Positions 9,046-17,000 of a stretch of 61,839 nt of DNA are shown piece by piece. Where the stretch lies: positions 1 through 61,839 of the forward strand of contig CAYGVJ010000011.1 in the NCBI GenBank assembly GCA_964353255.1. Direction: 5' to 3'. The number at the start of each line of letters is the position of its first letter. Within the stretch, counting starts at the first letter, position 1. Both the position numbers and the translations under genes were made by a program. The notes under the pieces were generated by a model. The model did no database searches and was not told where the DNA came from. It saw only the letters and a list, made by a program, of their open reading frames with translations. The DNA is from VFZS01 sp964353255. GTDB lineage: Bacteria > Acidobacteriota > Terriglobia > Bryobacterales > Bryobacteraceae.

Positions 9046-10629
9046 TCAGAAGCCAGGAGTCAGAACGACTGGCCGCTCCAGCAACGTGGCGACGCCGTCC
9101 CGGTAGAGCCGCCTCCAGCCAACCGCCTCCAGCGCCGCCACCAGCGAGTAGTCGTTGGGCAGCAGCGCATGCGTGAAGCCCCACCGCTCCAGCTCCGCCC
9201 GCCAGCCGGGCCGCACCTGCATCAGCCGGATGTACCGCTTCATGAACTCGGCCCCGTAGAAGTCGCTGCGGCCATCGAAAAATACCTTGCGCCGGCCCTC
9301 GAAGCGGTAGATGAGGTAGCCGCCGTACTTGTCCGGAGCGAGCAAGCGCGCGTCCTCCTCGAGCCTGTCAACCGCGGCGGCGGCCGCGACCGGAAACTCC
9401 TCCGCAGGAAAGCCCACCCTGGCCGCGACGGCCGGCGTCCTGACCCACAGCACCGCCACCAGCAAGAGCACCGGGACCCATGCCCAGCCCTGCCCGCGGC
9501 TGTCCAACCGGCGCAGCCGGTCCGAGTACTCCAGAAAGCCGTCCAGCCGCCGCCGCAAGGGGACCCGCAGCCCGCCGGCCTTGCGCAACGCTTCGGTGAT
9601 GGCGCCGTTGGCCAGCGGCAGCAGCAGCAGGGCGACCAGCGGCAGCCCGCGCGCCGAACGCAGCGCCGCGACCAACAGCACCGCCGCGAAGAAGAACTGC
9701 GCCAATCTTCTCTGCCCCAGCGCCAGCACCCCGCCCAGGGCCGCCAGCGCCAGCGCCAGCACCATCTGAAACGCCCCCTCGGCGTGGAAGTTGAAGCTCT
9801 GGAACTCGCCTACCCGCGCCAGCAGCTCACGGTCGGCCAGGTAAGCCAGCAGGTGCCGGTGCAGGTTCCAGCCGTGCGGGTTCGCCAGGCTCCCCAGCAG
9901 GGCGGCAGCGGCAGCCAGGACGAACCAGCGCGCCTTCGCCCGTTCCACCCGGGCATCCACCTCCCAGATCCAGGGCCTCAGGAAATGCCCGCCTGCATAA
10001 ACCAGCGCCATGGCCGGCGCCAGAATGAAACTGCCGTGCAGATTCGCCCACACGGCCGTGACAACTGCGCAAGCACTTACCGAGCCGCGACCGTGAGGGA
10101 GCGGTCCCGACACCCTCTCCGCCTGCCGCACTGCCACCAATAACAGCAGCCAGCTCAGCACGTGCGGCCGGGCCAGCCAGTGCAGACTGGTCGTCGTCAG
10201 CATCGGAGCGGCCATGGCGCAAGCCACGAAGAAGTTCCCTTCCACGGCCCAGTGCAGCCGGAACCACAGCCAGACACCGCCGGCAATCGCCAGCCCGTAG
10301 AGCAACGCCACACCCGGCAGCCCGCCCAGACGGTGCGCCGCGCCCATCAGCACGTCCGCTCCCCATTCCCAGGCGTACCACCGCTGCCCGCCCCGCGTGA
10401 AGGAATAACTGTCGGCGGTGGGAAGAGCCGCCGTGGCGAGAATGCTTTCTCCGGTGCGGATGTGCCAGCCGGTATCGGAATCGCGGAATAACTTCTCCGC
10501 CCCGCCGCTCAGGGCCAGGCAATACAGCAACGCGACGCCCGCGGCAATCAGGCTAAGATCGGGAACCAGCCACCGATCCCTGGGACCGGCACGACTGGCA
10601 GAGCAGGGCACCTCCGCGGAAGCTGCCAC
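9046..10629 (-). CDS. Polytopic membrane protein within the Tad locus (possible GT-C-like)
   Basis: 527 residues with about ten hydrophobic segments and a soluble C-terminal domain of about 130 residues. I do not recognise a named family. The motif DSDTGWHIRTGE after the first membrane segment and the WANLHGSF / LANPHGWN blocks resemble membrane-embedded glycosyltransferase-type (GT-C) proteins with acidic first loops, so a role in pilin glycosylation is possible but only inferred. It lies between flp and cpaB, 19 nt after the pilin stop. The start is taken as GTG 10629. Residues of about 175-187 (GPLPHGRGSVSA) come from an in-frame repeat. Confidence 0.7.
   Translation of the reverse strand: MAASAEVPCSASRAGPRDRWLVPDLSLIAAGVALLYCLALSGGAEKLFRDSDTGWHIRTGESILATAALPTADSYSFTRGGQRWYAWEWGADVLMGAAHRLGGLPGVALLYGLAIAGGVWLWFRLHWAVEGNFFVACAMAAPMLTTTSLHWLARPHVLSWLLLLVAVRQAERVSGPLPHGRGSVSACAVVTAVWANLHGSFILAPAMALVYAGGHFLRPWIWEVDARVERAKARWFVLAAAAALLGSLANPHGWNLHRHLLAYLADRELLARVGEFQSFNFHAEGAFQMVLALALAALGGVLALGQRRLAQFFFAAVLLVAALRSARGLPLVALLLLPLANGAITEALRKAGGLRVPLRRRLDGFLEYSDRLRRLDSRGQGWAWVPVLLLVAVLWVRTPAVAARVGFPAEEFPVAAAAAVDRLEEDARLLAPDKYGGYLIYRFEGRRKVFFDGRSDFYGAEFMKRYIRLMQVRPGWRAELERWGFTHALLPNDYSLVAALEAVGWRRLYRDGVATLLERPVVLTPGF
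10067..10104. repeat. Dispersed repeat inside the polytopic membrane protein gene
   Basis: On the minus strand it reads CCGCTCCCTCACGGTCGCGG then CTCGGTAAGTGCTTGCGC, nearly identical to one arm of the repeat at 4791-4849. It encodes PLPHGRGSVSA in a predicted loop between membrane helices. Confidence 0.75.
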
Positions 10630-10648
10630 ATCGACCTGCTGGCCGCCT

Positions 10649-10834
10649 CTACTGCGCTGTCGTGCCGATGCTGCCCAGGTCCGTGGTGATGCTCGAGTAC
10701 AGGCTGGTGATGGCCTGCGACAGGGTGTTGACCGTGCTGATCAGCGCCAGCCCCACCGCCGCCACAATCAGGGCGTACTCGACCAAGTCCTGGCCTTGCT
10801 CCTCCCGGAGAAGCTCTAAGAAGAATCTCTTCAT
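10649..10834 (-). CDS. flp: Flp-type major pilin
   Basis: 61-residue Flp/Fap pilin precursor, the structural subunit of the Tad pilus. The leader MKRFFLELLREEQG ends in Gly, the expected cleavage point of a Tad prepilin peptidase. The mature form begins QDLVEYALIVAAVGLALIS, with the Glu-Tyr pair conserved in Flp pilins and one membrane helix. AAGGAG lies about 8 nt before the ATG. No peptidase gene is visible here, so maturation must rely on one outside the window. Confidence 0.95.
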   Translation of the reverse strand: MKRFFLELLREEQGQDLVEYALIVAAVGLALISTVNTLSQAITSLYSSITTDLGSIGTTAQ

Positions 10835-10852
10835 GTCCTAACTCCTTGCTGC

Positions 10853-11674
10853 CTAACGCGCCGCGCGCTGGACCACAGCCTTCGGCCGCGGTTCGTCGCT
10901 CCCTATCAAACCCTTCCACAGCGCCGCCAGCCAGCGCCGCCACCTCGGCCCCTCGCTTCGCGCGGGGATCGCAGTCGGTTGCCCGTCCAGCTCAGCCTCC
11001 GCGGGCTGGGAGGCCAGCGCCAGCCCGAGGTTGTTCCTGGCGATCACCGAATCCGGCGCCAGCGCCAGGGCCCGGCGGAAATGCTCAGCCGCCTCGGCGG
11101 GCTTGTTCTGCTGGAGCAGGTTGTAGCCGACGTTGTTGTGCAGCCGGTCCTGGTTGGGGGCCACCTCCAGGGCTGCCCGGTGGGCGGCCTCGCCGCGCTG
11201 GAACTCGCCCACCTCGTCGCGCAGAATGCCCAGCCAGGAGTGCAACTCTGGGGTCTTCTGCGGGTGCTTGGCCAGGTACGCCTCGAGCCCGGCCGCCGCC
11301 GCCGCACGCAAGCCCATGGCGCGGTAGCACTTGGCTATGACGATCTGGACCTCGGCCGAATCGGGAAAACGCAGGGCGGCCAGCCGGCAGTGCTCCAGGG
11401 CCAATTCGTGACTGCCCAGCTCCTGGTAGTGCCGGGCCAGTTCCAGCCGCAGCGGCAGATTGTCAGGCTCAGCCGCCACGCGCGCCTGCAACGACCGCAG
11501 GACGTAGTCCCCCTCCCCTGCGTAGCGCGCCCCGATGATCTGCCGCTCGATGGCGGCCCTCACGTCGGACCTGGGTGCTGTAGCCGGCGCCTGCCGGCGC
11601 GCCGTGCCCGCGCGATGCATCGAGCACGAGCACAGGCTCAGCGCCACCGCTGCCAGCACCGCGCCCTGCTTCAT
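10853..11674 (-). CDS. TPR-repeat lipoprotein (TadD-like)
   Basis: 273 residues. A lipoprotein signal peptide ends in the lipobox SLCSC (about residues 13-17), then tetratricopeptide repeats occupy about 60-225 (for example LELARHYQELGSHELALEHC and NNVGYNLLQQNKPAEAAEHF). Tad loci commonly encode a TPR lipoprotein, TadD, needed for pilus biogenesis, and the position directly upstream of flp fits. It overlaps the DUF192 gene by 4 nt. Confidence 0.8.
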   Translation of the reverse strand: MKQGAVLAAVALSLCSCSMHRAGTARRQAPATAPRSDVRAAIERQIIGARYAGEGDYVLRSLQARVAAEPDNLPLRLELARHYQELGSHELALEHCRLAALRFPDSAEVQIVIAKCYRAMGLRAAAAAGLEAYLAKHPQKTPELHSWLGILRDEVGEFQRGEAAHRAALEVAPNQDRLHNNVGYNLLQQNKPAEAAEHFRRALALAPDSVIARNNLGLALASQPAEAELDGQPTAIPARSEGPRWRRWLAALWKGLIGSDEPRPKAVVQRAAR

Positions 11675-12036
11675 GAGACCTTCTCGAATTGTAGCTGATC
11701 GCCGGCGGCCGTTCCGGTGGCCGCGGCCGTGCCTGCGGGCAGCTCCAGCACCGAATGGGCGCGCAGGCAGATCGCCATCCGGTAGGGAGCCATGTCCTTG
11801 CGAATCTTCAGGACCCTCCGGCTGCGATCCAGGAACAGCACGTCAATAGCGAACTTCATTCCGATGCTGTGCACCGCCTCGCAAGGCAGCGTTATCCACA
11901 GGCCCTCCCCCGGGGGTAAGGTCGCGTGCTTGAGCAATCCGGTGCGTCTCTTCCGGCTGGTGTCGGCCACCGTGACGGACTCCGCCAGCATTCGACCCCG
12001 CGTCTGGTTCCTGACGCGAACCATCAGCAACAGCAT
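11671..12036 (-). CDS. DUF192 family protein
   Basis: 121-residue single-domain protein of the DUF192 family; the MKFAIDVLFLDRSRRVLKI block with a preceding IGM is the family signature, and AHSVLELPAG closes the domain. Its function is not established. It is the first gene of the Tad operon in this window and is translationally coupled to the TPR lipoprotein. A second start at the Met of MVRVRN is possible. Confidence 0.8.
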   Translation of the reverse strand: MLLLMVRVRNQTRGRMLAESVTVADTSRKRRTGLLKHATLPPGEGLWITLPCEAVHSIGMKFAIDVLFLDRSRRVLKIRKDMAPYRMAICLRAHSVLELPAGTAAATGTAAGDQLQFEKVS

Positions 12037-12079
12037 ATAACACGGCGGGGGCGCGAGAGTTGCGGGGCTAGGGCAGCAC

Positions 12080-12155
12080 GTGGGGCGGCTCTCTGAGCTG
12101 CCGCCGGCCAGAAGGCCGGCGTTCTTCGACTCGCAGCCCAGGAGGCCCGCCCCAC
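12080..12155. repeat. Nested palindromic repeat upstream of the Tad operon
   Basis: Outer arms GTGGGGCGG (12080-12088) and CCGCCCCAC (12147-12155) enclose an inner hairpin GCCGGCC-AGAA-GGCCGGC (12103-12120). A related element starts at 47183. This is a dispersed intergenic palindrome rather than a simple terminator, since no T-run follows. Confidence 0.65.
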
Positions 12156-12164
12156 AAGTGCAAC

Positions 12165-12263
12165 TTGCCGCGCCTTTCAGGGTTCAGCCCGGCTGTATCG
12201 TCCCGGACGAGTCCCGGGAGTGCCTCTACCTGCTGAACACCAATGCCAACCGGGTGGACATCC
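12165..12263 (+). pseudogene. Rearranged fragment of a YVTN propeller gene
   Basis: About 12200-12258 matches the coding sequence around 23690-23745 of the propeller gene almost base for base (a run encoding DESRECLYL then NTNANRVDI). The preceding 30-40 nt resemble the sequence upstream of that gene (near 23393-23429). The two parts are joined directly, so signal peptide and start are missing. The right side breaks into an IS end. Confidence 0.75.
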
Positions 12264-12337
12264 AAAATCCCCGCCCGAAGGCCGGAAGAGTCGCTAACAA
12301 AAACCGGCCTCACTCCATTTCCGGCTGAACCAGGACA
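12264..12337 (+). mobile_element. Right-end remnant of an IS3-family element
   Basis: About 74 bp nearly identical to the right end of the element at 21860-22488, finishing with the same terminal inverted repeat (CACTCCATTTCC ... CAGGACA). Only this end survives. Its outer boundary abuts the MFS transporter gene, whose last codons and stop lie inside it. Confidence 0.8.
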
Positions 12338-13596
12338 CTTCCCGACTGCGCGTGAGCGCGCCACTCCACTGGTTTCACCGGCCCGAGGCCGAAAACGTAC
12401 ACGCCAGCGCCGATCAACACGACAGCCGCTGAAACGGCGAAGGCCCAGAAGAACTGGCCGGTCTTGTCGATCACGAATCCGGTGAGCGTGGGGGCCACGA
12501 CCCCGGCCAGGTTGGCGATGAAGTTCTGCAGCCCGCTCCACTTGCCCGCGGCCAGGGGTCCGGCGAGGGTCTGCGTGATCGCCCAGTGACTTGATGCGTA
12601 CACGCCGTACGAACAACACGCCAGCATCAGCAACACCATCGACGCCGTGGGATCGGAAACGACAGTCACCGCGATGACGATCGTGGCAAACCCCAACCCA
12701 GCACCCGCGCACGTCTTGCGAACGCGCGTCGGCGTGGCCCCGGCGGCAATCGCGCGATCGGACAGCCAACCGGCAATGGTGGTGGAGGCGGCGCTGACAA
12801 AGTAGGCCAGCGCGCCTAAGGTGGCCATCGTGTTCATTGAGAAGTGCCGCTCCCGGACGAGATAGAAAGGAAGCCAGGTGAGGAGGAAGTACCAAAAGTA
12901 GTTGGAGCAGAAATGCCCGGCGAAGGTGGCCCATGCGGAGCGGAGGCCCAGGATTCTTTGGATGCTCGGCGCTTCTTTGGACGCGCTCGCAGCCTCGCCT
13001 TGCCCGCGCGGCATCCACTTGACCCATAGCGGCAGCCACAGCAGGCTGCCCAGTCCCAGGGTGATGAAGAACGGCCGCCACCCGAACCGCGCCATCAGCA
13101 TGCCGCCGGCCAGCACTCCCAGGGCCGGCCCGCACTTGGCGCCGACGTCGATCAGCGCGTTCGCCAGGCCGCGCTGGTGCTCGGCGAAGTGGCCGGCGAG
13201 GATTTTCGAATAAGACGGGTAGGCCACCGATTCTCCCATCCCTAGAAGCAGCCGGAGGACGACCAGGGAGGCGAACCCCTCCACCAGTCCGGTTGCCGCT
13301 GTCGCGACCGTCCAGAGGAAGAATCCTCCGGCGATCACCCAGTTCACGTCGAACCGGTCCACCAGCCACCCGGAGACGATCTGGAACGCAGCGTAGGTCC
13401 AGAAGAAAGAGGAAAGCAGGACGCCCAGTTGCGAGGCTGAGATGCCCAACTCATCTTTGAGCAACGGCGCCGCGATGGAGAGATTCGCGCGATCGATGTA
13501 GTTGATGGCGACGGACAGAACCAGGAGGACAAGGACGCGCCATAGCGCGCCCGAAACCCTCGCAGGGGCCGCCGTTCTCGACGAAATTCCACCCAA
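12310..13596 (-). CDS. MFS transporter, anion:cation symporter (sugar-acid) type, 3' end altered by an IS
   Basis: 428-residue major facilitator of the ACS family (GudP/ExuT-like), which takes up hexuronates, aldarates and similar acids. NYIDRANLSIAAPLLKDELG in the first helix and loop is the family signature; about twelve membrane helices follow. The start is TTG 13596, placed 6 nt after GAGGAGG that overlaps the upstream gene's stop. The native C-terminus is lost: the last residues (about VLVQPEME) and the stop codon come from the IS terminal repeat, but all membrane helices appear present, so the protein could still work. Confidence 0.87.
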   Translation of the reverse strand: MGGISSRTAAPARVSGALWRVLVLLVLSVAINYIDRANLSIAAPLLKDELGISASQLGVLLSSFFWTYAAFQIVSGWLVDRFDVNWVIAGGFFLWTVATAATGLVEGFASLVVLRLLLGMGESVAYPSYSKILAGHFAEHQRGLANALIDVGAKCGPALGVLAGGMLMARFGWRPFFITLGLGSLLWLPLWVKWMPRGQGEAASASKEAPSIQRILGLRSAWATFAGHFCSNYFWYFLLTWLPFYLVRERHFSMNTMATLGALAYFVSAASTTIAGWLSDRAIAAGATPTRVRKTCAGAGLGFATIVIAVTVVSDPTASMVLLMLACCSYGVYASSHWAITQTLAGPLAAGKWSGLQNFIANLAGVVAPTLTGFVIDKTGQFFWAFAVSAAVVLIGAGVYVFGLGPVKPVEWRAHAQSGSVLVQPEME

Positions 13597-13607
13597 CTGA
13601 AGCCTCC

Positions 13608-14561
13608 TCAGCGCGGATTGCCGAAGCCTGACCGGAGGAACTCGAGTACGAACCGGTCGCGACGCGCCACAACCTCTTCGGCGCTTTTTTTCGACCAGTC
13701 GTAAAAGCCTTTGCCGCTCTTGACTCCCAGGTCGCCCTTCTCGAGGAGTTCCTTGAGGAGCGGCGGCGCCTGTGGTTGGCGATACAGGTCCGGAGCCGTG
13801 TAGTCGAGCACGGCATGGGTCAAGTCCAGTCCCACCAGGTCGGCGTGCTCGAAGACCCCATAGACGGGCAGCCGCAGGCCGAAGCCTGTTTTCAAGGCAC
13901 GGTCCACATCCTCGGCGGTCGCGATCCCCTCCGCCACGATGTTCACCGCCTCCCGCAAGAGCGCCATATGCAGCCGGTTGCCGAGCTGACCAGGCCGGTC
14001 CTTCCTCACCAGCACCGGCGTCTTGCCGCAGGCGGTCAGCAACTTCAAAACCGCCTGTGCCACTTCCTCCGACGTCCTCTCGCCCTTGACCACCTCCACG
14101 AGCGGCATCAGGTGCGGCGGATTCCAGAAGTGCGTCGTGAGCACCCGCTCCGGCCGTTGGCACCTGGAGGCGATCGCGGTGATGCTCAGTCCCGAAGTGT
14201 TGCTTGCCAGCACAGCCGCCGGCCTGGCGATGACGTCCATCCGCGCAAACAACTCCTGCTTGAGGGTCATCTGCTCCGGCACTGATTCGACAACCAAGTC
14301 GGCCGCTGCAATCGTCGCTTCAAGATCCGTGCCCGCTTGCAGTGTTTCCAGCGCCCGCCGCACTCGCTCCGGTGCGGCCAACTCGTTCTCCTCGATCAAG
14401 TGCAATTGGGCACGCGCCTTCTCCAGCCCCCTGGCGGCTCTCTCCTCCGTCAGGTCCAGGATCCTCGCCCGCACACCCCCCAGAGCGAGCGTCGCGGCGA
14501 TCCCTGGACCCATCGTGCCCGCGCCGACCACGGCGGCGGTTGTGAATATAGGTTCTGTCAC
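13608..14561 (-). CDS. 3-hydroxyacyl-CoA dehydrogenase family protein (possibly L-gulonate 3-dehydrogenase-like)
   Basis: 317-residue NAD-dependent dehydrogenase. The Rossmann motif VVGAGTMGPGIA is at the N-terminus; ASNTSGLSITAIA and the catalytic His of THFWNPPHLMPLVEVV are in place, and the C-terminal domain ends with KSGKGFYDW. The family covers fatty-acid beta-oxidation enzymes and lambda-crystallin/L-gulonate 3-dehydrogenases. The neighbouring sugar-acid transporter and hydrolase favour a sugar-acid substrate, but this is inference. GTG 14561 is preceded by GGGGGAGGG. Confidence 0.82.
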   Translation of the reverse strand: MTEPIFTTAAVVGAGTMGPGIAATLALGGVRARILDLTEERAARGLEKARAQLHLIEENELAAPERVRRALETLQAGTDLEATIAAADLVVESVPEQMTLKQELFARMDVIARPAAVLASNTSGLSITAIASRCQRPERVLTTHFWNPPHLMPLVEVVKGERTSEEVAQAVLKLLTACGKTPVLVRKDRPGQLGNRLHMALLREAVNIVAEGIATAEDVDRALKTGFGLRLPVYGVFEHADLVGLDLTHAVLDYTAPDLYRQPQAPPLLKELLEKGDLGVKSGKGFYDWSKKSAEEVVARRDRFVLEFLRSGFGNPR

Positions 14562-14587
14562 GCACCCTCCCCCGGTGGCGGGTAAAA

Positions 14588-16408
14588 CTACCTCTTTAAC
14601 AACAGACGCACCCCCCAATCATCCTCGGAAGGTCGCGGCGGGAGATCGATCCTACACGCAGTGTTTGCCGTCAAGATTCCAGAGGCAACGTCTGTCCATT
14701 CCCCATTTCGGGGGTTGAACCACCGCGCTTCGTACTGTGCATTCGGAATCGCGCCACGCACCCTCACCTGCTGCGGGAGACCCTTCTCGAGGTAGACCAG
14801 GAAAAAGTCACGTTGCGGAGTACGTGCGCAAAAGGCCCAGCCTTCAAAAGTCATCGTCTGGTAATTCTTGTTCGGGGTCACCAGATCCGCATCGGGCTCC
14901 AGGTCCTGGAACCTCGTCCCGTTCGAAAACGCAAACGTCCTCAGGTGCTTCATCTGCGCCCCGGACTCCCACGGGAACGCGTCCCACATCTTGACGCGGG
15001 CTTCCGGTTCGATATTGGCCTGCCAGATCCCGTCGGACCCCTGGATGTGGCCGCCAAACCCGCCCGAGAGGAAGTTTCCGTACATCGACGAGCGGTTGTA
15101 CAGGCTGTCGCGTTCCGTTCCGCCCTCGGCGTTGTAGGACACGAACTCTCCCGGCAGGTAACGGTCGCCGGGATAATACGGTTCACCCGCGATGGCGGGC
15201 ATGGCCGGCCTGGAGCGGAAGATCTCAGTCATGTACCAGTAGAAGTCGTGCGTCCGCGAGTTTCCCGTCTGATGGAATGTCAGCCAGCGCGGGCTTCCCC
15301 AATTGACGAGGGAGGACGGGCTCGAGTTCGTGGACACCAGGGTCCCGAACGGCGGAGGCCCGTATTTCTGGATCACCAGATCGGCGGCCTCGCTGTAGAG
15401 TGTGTGAGGTCGAACCGTGCCTTGCATACTATCCAAGTGAATGGGGCTCAACAGGACGTTGTTGGCCTGATATCGGCTGAAGATGTACTGGATGAACCGG
15501 CTGTAGGAATCCGGCCATTTGTAATACTTCTTCCAGGCTGGACCCGAATCGCGGCGCGTCACCTCAATGAACGGAATGAACCCCTGGGAATTCAGATAAT
15601 CGATTTTCTTGTCGAGGTATTGGAAGTAGCTGGGATTTAGGCGGTCCACGTCCCCAAAGACATCCTCGTACCCCGGCACGCGGCCAGGGAACAGGAACGG
15701 CCGCCCGCCTTCATTGTGCTGGTCCTTCGCGCTGCCGGTTTTTCGGTCTGCCCAGGCCTGTCGGATCAAGGTCTTCTCCGCGTCATCCATGACAAGGCTG
15801 GACGGTCTTCCGTCATTGGCCCAATTGGGCCACGCGGCAATCATCGCGATGGCATTGAAGCCCTGGGCCCTTCGGAACTTTACCATATCCTTGAAAGTCG
15901 CCTCCGGCCCCATGGGATGCGGTGTGTCGTCCTCCGTCCAGCGGAACCGGAACGTGGGCGTCGACCACCAGGTGTCTCCAAGCATGAAGAACGGCGTGCC
16001 ATCGGCCTGCTCAAAGGCGTGCCCGTTCGTTGTCGGACGAAGTAAGCCGCGACGGCACAGGTTCTCCGCCTTCTCCGCCTCCGTCCAGGCGATGGCCGTG
16101 AATCCGCCGGTCTTCCCGCCGAGGCCAGGGTCGGCCGGGGTGGAGCCGCTCGTCCAGGACCAGGCTCCGGGCGCGGTGGCCATCACCCGGACGCGAAACG
16201 TAGCGCCTCCGTCCCAGAATCCATAGACTCGCTTCTGGAAATTCGGCCCCTTCAGGTCCACCCAGGCGACCACATCGACGTATGGGTTGCTGTAGGAGTT
16301 TCCTGCCTGGAGCGTGATCTCCTGCTTTTCCCAAACATGCACTGGTTTCGCGGGCGCAGCCGCTACCGTGCTCGCTGCCGCCAATACGAAGAACAAGAGT
16401 CTGATCAT
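14588..16408 (-). CDS. Secreted DUF4038 (apiosidase-like) glycoside hydrolase
   Basis: 606 residues with a signal peptide (MIRLLFFVLAAASTVAAAPA). Order: DUF5060-type beta-sandwich (about 25-110, with FWDGGATFRVR), then a DUF4038 TIM-barrel (about 130-480, with MLGDTWWSTP and FIPFIEVTRRDSGPAWKKYY), and a small C-terminal beta domain (about 520-606). Characterised DUF4038 proteins include apiosidases acting on rhamnogalacturonan II side chains. The ATG at 16408 follows AGGGAGG. It lies between the dehydrogenase and the PPC lipoprotein on the GntR-led strand. Confidence 0.82.
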   Translation of the reverse strand: MIRLLFFVLAAASTVAAAPAKPVHVWEKQEITLQAGNSYSNPYVDVVAWVDLKGPNFQKRVYGFWDGGATFRVRVMATAPGAWSWTSGSTPADPGLGGKTGGFTAIAWTEAEKAENLCRRGLLRPTTNGHAFEQADGTPFFMLGDTWWSTPTFRFRWTEDDTPHPMGPEATFKDMVKFRRAQGFNAIAMIAAWPNWANDGRPSSLVMDDAEKTLIRQAWADRKTGSAKDQHNEGGRPFLFPGRVPGYEDVFGDVDRLNPSYFQYLDKKIDYLNSQGFIPFIEVTRRDSGPAWKKYYKWPDSYSRFIQYIFSRYQANNVLLSPIHLDSMQGTVRPHTLYSEAADLVIQKYGPPPFGTLVSTNSSPSSLVNWGSPRWLTFHQTGNSRTHDFYWYMTEIFRSRPAMPAIAGEPYYPGDRYLPGEFVSYNAEGGTERDSLYNRSSMYGNFLSGGFGGHIQGSDGIWQANIEPEARVKMWDAFPWESGAQMKHLRTFAFSNGTRFQDLEPDADLVTPNKNYQTMTFEGWAFCARTPQRDFFLVYLEKGLPQQVRVRGAIPNAQYEARWFNPRNGEWTDVASGILTANTACRIDLPPRPSEDDWGVRLLLKR

Positions 16409-16448
16409 GCATTCCCTCCCTTTCATTCCAAGCTAGCCAAAACCGCGC

Positions 16449-17000
16449 CTACTTCTGCTGCAACAGTGGGGTGCCTTCGCGGTTGAGTTTCCGGGCAAGC
16501 GGCACGCCGGAGAATTTCGCGATCGCGATCTCGGCCCGGTAGAGCACGCGGCAGCCTTTCTCAAGATGCCCGCCAAAAGCGCCTCTCGCCAGGTTCGAAA
16601 GCGTCACGTGAAGGTGCGGCTCGCCGGCCGCAATGATCCCGTTTGCGTTGAGGATCTCCGTGGGTCCTTTCACGGTTGTGTACTGCTGCTCGGCCGTCGG
16701 AGCCATGGACTTTACATTGTGAAAAGTGCACTCCTGCACCGACCCGACCGCCGTCAGCACGGCGCCGTCCTGGATATCGTGCCCCTTGATGGCGTCCAGA
16801 ATGGATTCGAGAACAAGATCATCACGGTCCAGACGCAGGCGGAAGATCTCTTGCACCTGCGCGCCGCCAAAGAGCTTTGAGGAGCTGCTGCCGGCTGCGG
16901 GAGCTGTTGGCGGTGTCCGGTTGCACGAAGCACCCGCGAACAGCGCGAGCATGACCGCCGCCAACGCCACCTGGTTCACGCCAGTCCTTTGATTCAGCAT
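16449..17000 (-). CDS. PPC (DUF296)-domain putative lipoprotein
   Basis: 183 residues. The N-terminus has a hydrophobic stretch and a lipobox-like AGASC, followed by a Pro/Ser-rich linker and a PPC/DUF296 domain (about 45-180): FRLRLDRDDLVLESI, VLTAVGSVQECTF, GEPHLHVTLS and GGHLEKGCRVLYRAEIAI are the expected blocks, including the His-x-His pair. In plants this domain occurs in AT-hook proteins; bacterial versions are trimeric and of unknown role. A lipid-anchored copy is unusual. The ATG overlaps the gntR stop by 7 nt, so it is co-transcribed. Confidence 0.75.
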   Translation of the reverse strand: MLNQRTGVNQVALAAVMLALFAGASCNRTPPTAPAAGSSSSKLFGGAQVQEIFRLRLDRDDLVLESILDAIKGHDIQDGAVLTAVGSVQECTFHNVKSMAPTAEQQYTTVKGPTEILNANGIIAAGEPHLHVTLSNLARGAFGGHLEKGCRVLYRAEIAIAKFSGVPLARKLNREGTPLLQQK

